The notes under the pieces were generated by a model. It did not search any database, was not told the DNA's origin, and worked only from the letters and a program-made list of their open reading frames with translations. Below are positions 38,943 to 47,657 of a DNA stretch of 64,000 nucleotides, piece by piece. This DNA comes from Betaproteobacteria bacterium (GTDB lineage Bacteria > Pseudomonadota > Gammaproteobacteria > Burkholderiales > Usitatibacteraceae): assembly GCA_016720855.1 (NCBI GenBank), contig JADKJU010000003.1, forward strand, positions 496,001-560,000. The letters run 5' to 3'. The translations under genes were made by a program, and so were the position numbers. Numbering within the stretch: the stretch's first letter is position 1; every line of letters begins with the position of its first letter.

Positions 38943-41615
38943 ATGCCCTCCACGCACGATCCGGCTGCCCGCCCGGTCCGCCGGCAGGACTACGCACCTC
39001 CCGCGTACCTCGTCGATACGGTGATGCTCGATGTGGTTGTCGAGCGCCCTTGGGCAACGGTTCGCTCGAGGCTCGCCATGCGCCGCAATCCGGCGGCCGG
39101 CGGCGGGCCGGTGATGCTGGACGGCGAGCACCTCGATCTGATCTCGGTCGCCGTGGACGGGAAGCCGCTCGATGCTTCCCGATTTTCGATGGGCGACGGA
39201 AAGATGTGCATTCCGGAAGTCCCCGACGCTTTCCTGCTCGAAACAGCCGTTCGCTTCGACCCGTGGAAGAACACGCGGCTCGAGGGCTTCTACGCCTCGA
39301 AGGACGGGCTCTTCACGCAGTGCGAGGCGGAGGGATTTCGCGCCATCACGTATTTCCCCGACCGGCCGGACGTGATGGCCAGGTACTCGGTCACGTTGCA
39401 CGCACAGCGTGACGAGTTTCCGCACCTGCTCGCCAACGGGAATCTCGTGGAATCCGGCGACGAGGATGGGGGCCGCCACTGGGCCCGCTGGGAGGACCCG
39501 TTCCCGAAGCCCTGCTACCTGTTCGCGATGGTGGCCGCGAAGCTCGACCTTGCGGAGGACCACTTCACCACGAAATCGGGCAAGAAGGCGCTGCTGCAGG
39601 TGTACGTGGAGCCCGGCAAGCTGGACCAGTCCGGTTTTGCCCTCCAGTGCCTGAAGCGCGCCATGCGCTGGGACGAGGAGCGCTTCGGGCTCGAACTGGA
39701 CCTCGAGCGCTTCATGATCGTGGCGGTGGGCGATTTCAACATGGGGGCCATGGAGAACAAGGGCCTCAACATCTTCAACACGAAGTACGTGCTGGCCCGG
39801 GCCGACACCGCCACCGATGTCGACTTCATGATGATCGACCGCGTGGTCGCGCACGAGTACTTCCACAACTGGACCGGCAACCGTGTCACTTGCCGGGACT
39901 GGTTCCAGCTCTCGCTCAAGGAAGGCCTCACCGTCTATCGCGACCAGGAGTACGGCGGCGACGAGTACTCGCGCGCGGTTTCCCGCATCCAGGACGTCCG
40001 GGCCTTGCGCGAGCGCCAGTTCCCCGAGGATGCGGGGCCCATGGCCCACCCGGTGCGGCCCGACGCCTACGTCGAGGTCAACAATTTCTACACCGCCACC
40101 ATCTACGAAAAGGGTGCCGAGGTGGTGCGGATGTACCAGGCCCTGCTCGGCCGCGACGGCTTCCGCAGGGGAATGGACCTCTATTTCGAGCGCCACGACG
40201 GTCAGGCGGTGACCTGCGACGATTTCCGCGCGGCCATGGCGGATGCGAACGACGTGGATCTCGGCCAGTTCGGCCTCTGGTATTCGCAGGCGGGAACGCC
40301 CACGCTGGTCAGTCGCGGCGAATACGACGCCGAAGCGAAGACATACACCCTGACGCTCACCCAGTCCTGCCCGCCCACGCCGGGGCAGGTGGCCAAGCAG
40401 CCTTTTCACATCCCGGTGGCCATCGGCCTCGTGGATCCGAACGGCTACGACATGGCGCTGCGCCTGGAGGGCGAAGAGTCGGCGCACGCAGTGCCAGACC
40501 CCAAGACCGGCGCGATCACGCGCGTGATTCCGATCACGACGGCCGAATCGAAGCTGGTCTTCATCGACGTGGCCGAGCCCCCGGTCCCGTCGATCCTTCG
40601 CGGGTACTCCGCGCCGGTCATCCTTCATCACGAATACGGCGACGCCGAACTCACGCACCTGATGGCGCACGATGCCGACGCGTTCAATCGATGGGAGGCC
40701 GGACAGGTGCTTGCCACCCGCATCCTGCTCGCCGGCGTGGCTGCGATACGCGGCGGCCGTGAAATGGTCGTGCCCGCTGCCTTCGTCGAAGCGCTGGGCC
40801 GGGTGATCACCGACGGCGCACGCGATCCGGCTTTCGCCGCCGAGTGCCTGCAACTGCCCGGCGAAGGAGTCCTTGCCGAGCAGATGGCCGAGGCCGACCC
40901 GGACGCGATCCATGCGGCCAGGAAGCGCCTCGTGCTCGAAGTGGCGCAGCGCTACCGCACCCGATTCGAGGGCGCGTTCCGCCATTTCACGGTGCCGGGC
41001 GCCTATGCGCCGGGCGCGGCCACAGCGGGGCGCCGCGCGCTTCGCAATGCCGCACTCGCCTACATCATGGCCATAGACGACTCGACCGCGCGCGCGCTCA
41101 CGTTCCTCGAGTTCCGGCGCGCGGAGAACATGACGGACGCCATGGCAGCCCTCATCTGCCTCGCCGGTTCCGCGGGGGCCGAAAAGGACCGCGCGCTGGC
41201 CATGTTCCTCGACAAGTGGAAGGACGAGGCGCTCGTGGTCGACAAGTGGTTCCGCGCGCAGGCCGTGTCGGACCTGCCCGGTGCCTGCGCACGCGTCGAG
41301 GCTCTCCTCGCGCATCCGGCCTTCGACCTGCGCAATCCGAACCGTGCACGCTCCGTGCTGCACGCGTTCGCCATCGACAACCCCGTGCACTTCCATGCGC
41401 CGGACGGATCGGGCTATCGGCTCGTGGCGGGGAAAGTCGTGGAACTCGACCGGCTCAATCCCCAGATCGCCTCGCGCCTGGCACGCGCGTTCGACCGTTG
41501 GCGGAAATTCGATTCGGGGCGCCAGGCCCATGCGCAGGCGGCCCTCGAGTCCATCAGGGGCGCCGGCGAGATTTCGGCAGACGTCGCTGAAGTGGTGAAC
41601 CGCGCGCTCGCCTGA
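38943..41615 (+). CDS. pepN: Aminopeptidase N (M1 family)
   Basis: 890 residues, full length for bacterial PepN. GAMENKGLN (~268) is the exopeptidase motif. HEYFHNWTGNR (~303-313) with LKEGLTVYRDQE 18 residues on gives the zinc ligands and catalytic Glu. It removes N-terminal amino acids from peptides in the cytoplasm. It starts 17 nt after the rhlE stop, so co-transcription is possible. Confidence 0.95.
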   Translation: MPSTHDPAARPVRRQDYAPPAYLVDTVMLDVVVERPWATVRSRLAMRRNPAAGGGPVMLDGEHLDLISVAVDGKPLDASRFSMGDGKMCIPEVPDAFLLETAVRFDPWKNTRLEGFYASKDGLFTQCEAEGFRAITYFPDRPDVMARYSVTLHAQRDEFPHLLANGNLVESGDEDGGRHWARWEDPFPKPCYLFAMVAAKLDLAEDHFTTKSGKKALLQVYVEPGKLDQSGFALQCLKRAMRWDEERFGLELDLERFMIVAVGDFNMGAMENKGLNIFNTKYVLARADTATDVDFMMIDRVVAHEYFHNWTGNRVTCRDWFQLSLKEGLTVYRDQEYGGDEYSRAVSRIQDVRALRERQFPEDAGPMAHPVRPDAYVEVNNFYTATIYEKGAEVVRMYQALLGRDGFRRGMDLYFERHDGQAVTCDDFRAAMADANDVDLGQFGLWYSQAGTPTLVSRGEYDAEAKTYTLTLTQSCPPTPGQVAKQPFHIPVAIGLVDPNGYDMALRLEGEESAHAVPDPKTGAITRVIPITTAESKLVFIDVAEPPVPSILRGYSAPVILHHEYGDAELTHLMAHDADAFNRWEAGQVLATRILLAGVAAIRGGREMVVPAAFVEALGRVITDGARDPAFAAECLQLPGEGVLAEQMAEADPDAIHAARKRLVLEVAQRYRTRFEGAFRHFTVPGAYAPGAATAGRRALRNAALAYIMAIDDSTARALTFLEFRRAENMTDAMAALICLAGSAGAEKDRALAMFLDKWKDEALVVDKWFRAQAVSDLPGACARVEALLAHPAFDLRNPNRARSVLHAFAIDNPVHFHAPDGSGYRLVAGKVVELDRLNPQIASRLARAFDRWRKFDSGRQAHAQAALESIRGAGEISADVAEVVNRALA

Positions 41616-41636
41616 GCCGCGCGCCGCCCCCGAATG

Positions 41637-41666
41637 CGACAAGGGCCGCATTCGCGGCCCTTGTCG
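41637..41666. terminator. Bidirectional hairpin terminator between pepN and the small basic gene
   Basis: CGACAAGGGCCGC-attc-GCGGCCCTTGTCG: 13-bp perfect stem with a 4-nt loop, lying 22 nt after the pepN stop and 24 nt after the stop of the convergent small gene. No strong T tract on either side. Confidence 0.7.
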
Positions 41667-41689
41667 GGAGAGCTGGACCGTAGTCGCGG

Positions 41690-41818
41690 TCAGTTCTTCT
41701 TGATCTGCTCCAGCACCTTGAAAGTCGACTTCGAGGCGCCGTGGAACAGGCGCTTGAATTCCTTCGACAGGCAACGGCGCTCGAGGGTGTTGCGGCGGGT
41801 ACGTTTGCGTTCGGCCAT
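41690..41818 (-). CDS. Small highly basic protein, 42 residues
   Basis: Codes MAERKRTRRNTLERRCLSKE, then FKRLFHGASKSTFKVLEQIK and KN. AAGGAG lies 6 nt before the ATG, and the frame is followed by a hairpin, so expression is likely. About a third of residues are Lys or Arg. It could be an RNA- or ribosome-associated protein, but I do not recognise the family. Too short for most gene finders. Confidence 0.65.
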   Translation of the reverse strand: MAERKRTRRNTLERRCLSKEFKRLFHGASKSTFKVLEQIKKN

Positions 41819-41892
41819 GGCCAGCTCCTTGTTGCAGAACCGCTAATTATACCGGACTGTGCCGCTCGACGCACTGTACCGGGTGGAGGGGT

Positions 41893-43938
41893 TCAGTTCA
41901 GCAGCCGGACCGCCCCGTCGACGATTTCCGCGTCCGTGCGCTTCCCGTCCGTCGCGACCATCGCGCCCTTCGCCTTGACCAGCCCGTTGTCGAAGGTGCC
42001 CTCGAAGCGCGATCCGTCAGCGAACCAGAAGGTCCCCTTGCCCTGAGGCAGTCCGTTGGCGACCTCCCCCTCGTACTTCTGGCCGGACGCGTAAAAATAG
42101 GCCCCCGTGCCCGTGAGTGCGCCATCCTTCAGGTCGCCTTCGTAGCGATCGCCGTTGGAGAAGCGGTAAACCCCCTTGCCCTGGGCCTTCCCGTTGATGA
42201 ACTCGGCTTCGATGCGGTCGCCGTTCTTGGAAACATAGCGTCCCTTGCCCTGCAATGCCCCCGCCGACATCTGGCCTTCGTAGCGATCGCCACTCGCGAA
42301 ACGATAGGTGCCGGCGCCGTTCGCCCGGCCATCGACGAACGATCCCTCGATGCGGTCTCCGGTGCTCGTGATGTAGGTGCCACGGCCGGAGACCACGCCC
42401 GCCTTGACCTCGCCCTCATAGGTGTCGCCGTTCGAGAACTGGTACTTGCCCTTGCCGTTCGGGCGATCCTCGGCGAACTCTCCCACGTAGCGGTCGCCGT
42501 TATCCCAGGCGTAGCTGCCGGTGCCGTGCTTGAGTCCGTCCTTGAATTCACCCTCGTACTTGAACGCCTTCGACGTGTACTGCCCCTTTCCGTGCAACAG
42601 GATGCCGCGCATGGCCCCCACGTAGACGGAACCGTCGGCGAAGGTTAGCTCGCGGATACCGGGCGCAATCTCGCGTCCCGGAAGATCTTCCTTGGGTTTT
42701 GGCGGAGTCGCGGCCGGGGCTGTTCCATCCGACGCCGGCGTCCCTGCCTTCGGCGTCGGAGGTGCGGCCATGGTCTCGACCGCCGGTTTGCCATCGCCGC
42801 TTTCCTCGGATGGCTTCCTGGCGGCCACTCGGGACGGAACGTCCTTGGGCGTTGGTTCGGCGGAAGCGGGGGCCGGCGCCGCAGGCTTTTCTGCACCTTG
42901 GGTGGAAGCGGCGACCGAGGTGGAAGCGGCAGGCGACGTAGGCGCGGCCGCCGCAGGCGAGGAGGCGACGCGGCGGCGCCCGGTCAGCCCATCGATGCGG
43001 TTGCGTGCCAGCCCCGCGAAGACCCCATTGGGGTACTTGTCGAGGTAGGCCTGGATGTCGTCGACCCGCAACGAATCCTGCACGCTCTTCCAGAACTGCA
43101 GCTCGAACTGGGCGGAAACGTCGGCAGACGGCGAACCGGGAACCTGGCCCGCGCCGGCGGCGGCAGATCGTCCCGTGGAATTGAAAACGAAGTCGCCCTT
43201 GATCGACGAAAGCTCCCAGGGAGTCTGGGTGCGCTTCGTGTCGCGCTCCACGCCTTCGCGCACTTTCCTGAAGAGGACCTCCACGGGCATGTCCGGAACC
43301 TTGATGCTCTGCAGGAGGTGCCCCGTGTACACGCCGTTCCGGCCGAATCCGTCCGCCGCCGTGGCGCCCGGCGCCGTGGCGTATGCAATGAGCGTCCCCG
43401 AAGGGCCGCTCATCTGCGCCAGGCCGGTTGCGCTGACCTTGAACGTGTCCCGGAAGGGATTGTCGCGGCAGGCGTCGAGGATCACGAAGTTGAACCGGGT
43501 GCGGGCGCGCTCCATGCGGTCGAAGACCTGGCCGACCTCCACCGAGAAGAACGTGACGTCGTCCTCGGAACCCATGACGGCATCGACCGGAATGAGGTAG
43601 TTGCGGTCCTTGAACTGCATCGCGTGGCCCGCGTAGAAGAACAATGCGGCGTCGGCGCCGTCGAGCGCCTTGCCGAACTCCTGCAGCGCGGCGATCATGT
43701 CCGCGCGCGAAGTATTCTCCTTCACGATCGTCTTGAACCCGAGTTCGCGAAGCGCAGCGCCCAGATCGCGAGAATCGTTGACGGCGTTGCGAAGCGGTGA
43801 GGTCGAATAGGTGTTGTTGCCGATGAGGAGCGCCACTCGACTCTCGGCCGCCGCCGGCTGCGCGAACAGGGAAAGGACCGCGAATGCGGTCAGGGCTGCC
43901 AGTGCGCGAAGGATGTTGGAGGTTGTCCCCGTTGTCAT
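41893..43938 (-). CDS. Secreted caspase-like peptidase with C-terminal MORN repeats
   Basis: 681 residues. A signal peptide (ALAALTAFAVLSLFAQPAAA) precedes a C14 caspase-like domain at ~38-270: RVALLIGNNTYSTSPLRNAV, the catalytic His in FFYAGHAMQ (~105) and Cys in ILDACRDNPF (~156), so the dyad is intact. A Pro/Ala-rich linker (~330-425) leads to about ten MORN repeats (pattern GDRYEGxxxxGxxxGxGxY) to the end, expected to bind membranes or form a scaffold. Last gene of the cyclase/FecR minus-strand cluster. A periplasmic caspase-like protease responding to that signalling module is an inference. Confidence 0.9.
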   Translation of the reverse strand: MTTGTTSNILRALAALTAFAVLSLFAQPAAAESRVALLIGNNTYSTSPLRNAVNDSRDLGAALRELGFKTIVKENTSRADMIAALQEFGKALDGADAALFFYAGHAMQFKDRNYLIPVDAVMGSEDDVTFFSVEVGQVFDRMERARTRFNFVILDACRDNPFRDTFKVSATGLAQMSGPSGTLIAYATAPGATAADGFGRNGVYTGHLLQSIKVPDMPVEVLFRKVREGVERDTKRTQTPWELSSIKGDFVFNSTGRSAAAGAGQVPGSPSADVSAQFELQFWKSVQDSLRVDDIQAYLDKYPNGVFAGLARNRIDGLTGRRRVASSPAAAAPTSPAASTSVAASTQGAEKPAAPAPASAEPTPKDVPSRVAARKPSEESGDGKPAVETMAAPPTPKAGTPASDGTAPAATPPKPKEDLPGREIAPGIRELTFADGSVYVGAMRGILLHGKGQYTSKAFKYEGEFKDGLKHGTGSYAWDNGDRYVGEFAEDRPNGKGKYQFSNGDTYEGEVKAGVVSGRGTYITSTGDRIEGSFVDGRANGAGTYRFASGDRYEGQMSAGALQGKGRYVSKNGDRIEAEFINGKAQGKGVYRFSNGDRYEGDLKDGALTGTGAYFYASGQKYEGEVANGLPQGKGTFWFADGSRFEGTFDNGLVKAKGAMVATDGKRTDAEIVDGAVRLLN

Positions 43939-44035
43939 CGTAGTCGCGGGACGATGTACGGAATGCGCCGGCCCGGATCGCGAATTATCGCCCAAGAAGG
44001 CGCGCGAAGGGCGCGGCTGACCGCCCGGCGAGGAT

Positions 44036-44863
44036 CTAGCGCGACAATCCGGCCAACTCGGGAATGTCCGGGCGTTCGGCAGCGAGTTGTGCCCAGATCT
44101 CCCGCGCATCCTGAACCGCGCCAAGGTCCTGGAGGACGAGGGCGAAAAGAACGCGGTCGGAAAAGCTCCTGGCCCCCGCACGCGCCTTGTCGGCCGTGGC
44201 GATTGCGTCCGATGGCAGGGTTTCGAACCGGGCATCGCCCAGAGCGCCCTCGCCTGCGGAATAGGTCCACGAATAGCCCTGACCTGCAACGAGCCGCGAT
44301 GGCAGCGGCAGCGACGGCCCCTTCACGTTGCCGCGGAATACCTCCTTGCCGGCGACCGAGGTCACGACGACGGAGTATGCGACGCCGGGCTCGCCGCTCC
44401 AGCGCAGCGTCGGCTGGAGAGTGGCAATGCGGGCATTCACCGGGTAAAGCGGCCCCGACCGATCGGCCTTGGGGGCGGGCGCGCTGCGCATGCGCAGGCT
44501 CGCGGTAGCTGTCCTGGACGTTTCCACCAGCACCGATGTACTCGGGCGCAGCGCGCGGGTGCGGGTGGAGGGTGCGGGGCCCTTCGTGGCCTTCACTCCC
44601 TGCCTGGTGACGACAAATTCGCCCGGCCCCTTCAGGGAGAACTCCTCGCCGCTCACCACATACATCACCGCTGCAGTGGCATCGGGTCCTAGAGCGAGCT
44701 TCGAGCCCGGGAGGAGTTCGGCGAGGAACGGCGGACGGCCCGCGCCGTTCATGACCACGTCACCCTTGATGTCGGACAGGAACGCCACCGGGTCGGCCGC
44801 ACGCGCGAGGAACCCAACGAAAAGAAGGAGTCCGGCGAGGACCGATCGGGAAGACTGCGTCAC
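44036..44863 (-). CDS. FecR-like periplasmic protein, copy 2
   Basis: 275 residues starting with GTG; signal peptide SVLAGLLLFVGFLARAADPV. A FecR-type beta domain follows: AFLSDIKGDVVMNGAGRPPF, ELLPGSKLALGPDATAAVMY and EEFSLKGPGEFVV. A second half with LYPVNARIATLQPTLRWSGE resembles an Ig-like strand region, and the C-terminus (FALVLQDLGAVQDAREIWAQ LAAE) is a TPR-like helix. It is clearly paralogous to the gene 28 nt upstream throughout its length. Confidence 0.82.
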   Translation of the reverse strand: MTQSSRSVLAGLLLFVGFLARAADPVAFLSDIKGDVVMNGAGRPPFLAELLPGSKLALGPDATAAVMYVVSGEEFSLKGPGEFVVTRQGVKATKGPAPSTRTRALRPSTSVLVETSRTATASLRMRSAPAPKADRSGPLYPVNARIATLQPTLRWSGEPGVAYSVVVTSVAGKEVFRGNVKGPSLPLPSRLVAGQGYSWTYSAGEGALGDARFETLPSDAIATADKARAGARSFSDRVLFALVLQDLGAVQDAREIWAQLAAERPDIPELAGLSR

Positions 44864-44891
44864 GGATGCCACCTCGGGAGTCGCCGAAGGC

Positions 44892-45734
44892 TTACTTGGC
44901 GAGGCTCGCAAGCTCGGGAAGATCGGTACGCTCCTGGGCCAGCTTGCCCCAGGCCTCTTGCGCTTCCTGCACCGCGCCGATGTCCTGCAGGAGGAGCGCG
45001 TACAGCAAGCGGTCCGAGAACCCGGCCTTGTCGGACGGACGGCGCTTCTCGGTGTTCTGCATAGCGCTGGCGCTGAGCGTCCGGAACCGGGCGGTGCCGA
45101 TTTCCTGCCCCTCCACGGAGACCGTCCAGGAGTATTCCGTGTCGGGTTGCAGTTTCGTCGAGAAGCGGTGGCTTGTTGCGGAAACCTTCGCCTTTGCGAA
45201 GGGTTTGTCCTCCTTGCCGGCGACTGCGATGGCGACTTCGGCAGGCGCCTTTCCTTCGGGTACCGTCCAGCGCAACGTCGGCTGCAACAGCGTGATCGCA
45301 CCATGCGTCGGGAAATCGAGCTTCGGCTTCGTGTCGACCTTGACCGGTGCGATCGAGCGCATCCGGATGCTGGCCGATGACGTCTGCGAAACCTTCACGA
45401 GGACCTGGTTGCTCGCGCGCCAGGCGGTTTCCCTGGCAGCAGGCGGCATGCCGCTGGTGGAGGCGATTTCGCGCTCGCCGACCGTGAATTCCTGTGGCCC
45501 CTTGAGGGCGTACTCCTTGCCCGACTGGATGTACATGACGGAGAGCTGCGCATCCTTGCCGACCACGATCTTCTGGCCCTTGGCGAGCTCGCTCATGAGC
45601 ATCGGCCGGGCAGAGCCGTCGACGGCAACCTCTCCCTTGAGGTCGGTGATGAACGCAACACCGTCAGCCGCCTGGGCCGCGAGGGCGGAAGCGACGGTCG
45701 CGGAAGCCATGAGTGCTCGAAGTATGGTTTTCAT
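44892..45734 (-). CDS. FecR-like periplasmic protein, copy 1
   Basis: 280 residues with signal peptide (MKTILRALMASATVASALAA). FecR-like strands AFITDLKGEVAVDGSARPML, SELAKGQKIVVGKDAQLSVM and KEYALKGPQEFTV; the second half has ITLLQPTLRWTVPEGKAP and the helical end YALLLQDIGAVQEAQEAWGK. ATG at 45734 has GAGGG 5 nt upstream and is preferred over an in-frame ATG at 45749 that overlaps the cyclase stop. Tandem duplicate of copy 2; the pair probably senses or scaffolds in the periplasm for the CHASE2 cyclase. Confidence 0.83.
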   Translation of the reverse strand: MKTILRALMASATVASALAAQAADGVAFITDLKGEVAVDGSARPMLMSELAKGQKIVVGKDAQLSVMYIQSGKEYALKGPQEFTVGEREIASTSGMPPAARETAWRASNQVLVKVSQTSSASIRMRSIAPVKVDTKPKLDFPTHGAITLLQPTLRWTVPEGKAPAEVAIAVAGKEDKPFAKAKVSATSHRFSTKLQPDTEYSWTVSVEGQEIGTARFRTLSASAMQNTEKRRPSDKAGFSDRLLYALLLQDIGAVQEAQEAWGKLAQERTDLPELASLAK

Positions 45735-45745
45735 GTGGCCCTCTT

Positions 45746-47629
45746 TCATGTCGCCGCCGGCGCAGGTCTCGCCGTGCGGATACCCCAGACGTTGACGGGA
45801 CTGTGCCCCTTGACCTGATGGCTGCCCAGCGGATCGAAGTGGAAACCCTCCCCGATACGGCTCACCACGGCCTCGGTAATGACTATCTTACGCCCGAGTT
45901 CCTTGGTCAGGCCCTCGAGACGCGCCGCGACGTTCACCGCATCGCCGATGGCCGAGTAATTGTGCCTCTCGGAGGAGCCGATATTGCCGACGGTGACCAC
46001 GCCGAAGTTGATGCCGATTCCGATGACGAGGGTCGGAAGCGCTTCCGCCCGGAACTCCGCATTGAGGTCGTCGAGTTCGGTCATCATGGCCAGCGCGCAT
46101 TTCACCGCGTCGCCGCACGGGTCGGCTGATTTCCGGGGCGCCCCGAACAGGACCATCATGCCGTCGCCGATGAACTTGTCTACGGTGCCCTCGTGACGAT
46201 GGACGGCCCCCACCATGCGGTCGAAATAGCGCTGCAGCACGGCCGTCACGACGACTGGCGGCATGCGCTCGGAGAGCGTGGTGAAGTCCCGGATGTCGCT
46301 GAAAAGGATGCAGACTTCGGCCAGTTGCCCGCTCAAGCCCGTGGCAAGGCTCCCGGCAAGCATCTCGTTCATCACCGCGGGGCTCACCTGCCCGGCAAAC
46401 GTCCTTCGCAAGCGGCCCCGCTCGATCGTGTTCTCGATGCCGTCGACGATTGCCCGGGTGACGAAGCCCGCCCACAGCGTGAACGCGATCGAGGCGACCG
46501 GCAACAGGACCTGGTGCGTGCGAATGGCGTACAGGCCAGCGCCGCAGACGACCGCGGTGAGCATGAGAACGCTTCCGAGCGCCGCCGCCAGCCGGAAGCG
46601 GAAGAACACGAGCCCTGCGGCGAGCAGGCAGAGCCCCCATCGCACGCTCTCCGGCAAGGGCTTCAGCATGCCGCTCGCCAGATGGCTCCGGAGTGCCTGC
46701 AGGTGGGTGACGACGCCTGGCTGGCTGAGCCGCGCGCGTCCATCCGAGTTGTCGATGTCGATCAGCTGTACGGGTAGCTCCCATCGATCCGCGCGCTTCA
46801 GGACATACCCCACGAGCACGATTCGGCCCTCGAAGGCCTTCCGGAGGCGGGCTGCGTCGCCCTGCTCCTTCCACGAAATGACGTCCTGCATCGGGATGTA
46901 CTGGACGCGCGAACCGACGCTGTAGTCGATGTAGCCGGCATCGACGGGCATCCCCATGCCGCGAAGCATCTGCCCGACCAGCGTACGTGCGGCTTGCGTC
47001 TTGCCGAGTTCCGCCTCGCTGAAGCGCCTGGAGACCGAATCGGGGTCGCGCAATTGCTGGTCGATGCCGAGACCCTCTTCGCCGATGACCCGGGCGAAGG
47101 TCGGGTGCATGCGAGCAGCTCGACCTTCGCGATCGACAGTGAGTGCGAAAACGGCGACGGCCTTCTGCCGCAGGTCTCGGATGGCGCGAAAGAGCACCAG
47201 GTCGTTGCCCGGCACGATGTTGTCGTAGGAGCGCTCGGGCGGCACGACATCGACACCAACAGCGCGCGGCCGCGCATCGCCCAGTGCGCCGAAGAGCCGG
47301 GCGAAGTGTGGATGCCAGAGGGCCACGGGCTCGGTGAACAATTCCTCGCTCCCCTCGTCGATTCCGATCAGCACCACGTCATTCTCGAGCGTGCGCGGCC
47401 AGTGGTCCCGAAGCACCTGCATCTGCGAGTCGAACGCCGTGCGCTCGAGCCGCGCCAGGGGCGACTCATCCGCGTCGGGGAGCCGGCTTGCCGCGAAAAG
47501 CAGCAGGATCACCAGCAGGTAGAGCACGAGGCTGCGCGATCCGGGCTGGCTCCAGAGCCGGCGTGCAAGCAAGCCCAATGCTCGTGCCTGGGCGGCCTTG
47601 CCGGGAATGGGTGCGCTGGAAGCCGCCAT
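45746..47629 (-). CDS. CHASE2-domain adenylate/guanylate cyclase
   Basis: 627 residues: one N-terminal membrane helix (~33-48), an extracytoplasmic CHASE2 domain (~60-325), three membrane helices (~330-400) and a class III cyclase domain (~435-610) with CILFSDIRDFTTLSERMPPV, KFIGDGMMVLFGAP and AIGDAVNVAARLEGL. The two metal-binding Asp (FSDIRD and GDGMMV) are present. It would make cAMP or cGMP in response to a periplasmic signal. The stop overlaps the region upstream of FecR copy 1, and FecR/CHASE2 pairs are recurrent in Betaproteobacteria. Confidence 0.92.
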   Translation of the reverse strand: MAASSAPIPGKAAQARALGLLARRLWSQPGSRSLVLYLLVILLLFAASRLPDADESPLARLERTAFDSQMQVLRDHWPRTLENDVVLIGIDEGSEELFTEPVALWHPHFARLFGALGDARPRAVGVDVVPPERSYDNIVPGNDLVLFRAIRDLRQKAVAVFALTVDREGRAARMHPTFARVIGEEGLGIDQQLRDPDSVSRRFSEAELGKTQAARTLVGQMLRGMGMPVDAGYIDYSVGSRVQYIPMQDVISWKEQGDAARLRKAFEGRIVLVGYVLKRADRWELPVQLIDIDNSDGRARLSQPGVVTHLQALRSHLASGMLKPLPESVRWGLCLLAAGLVFFRFRLAAALGSVLMLTAVVCGAGLYAIRTHQVLLPVASIAFTLWAGFVTRAIVDGIENTIERGRLRRTFAGQVSPAVMNEMLAGSLATGLSGQLAEVCILFSDIRDFTTLSERMPPVVVTAVLQRYFDRMVGAVHRHEGTVDKFIGDGMMVLFGAPRKSADPCGDAVKCALAMMTELDDLNAEFRAEALPTLVIGIGINFGVVTVGNIGSSERHNYSAIGDAVNVAARLEGLTKELGRKIVITEAVVSRIGEGFHFDPLGSHQVKGHSPVNVWGIRTARPAPAAT

Positions 47630-47657
47630 CGAGGGCGATCGGTGTGTTCTCGGGGGC

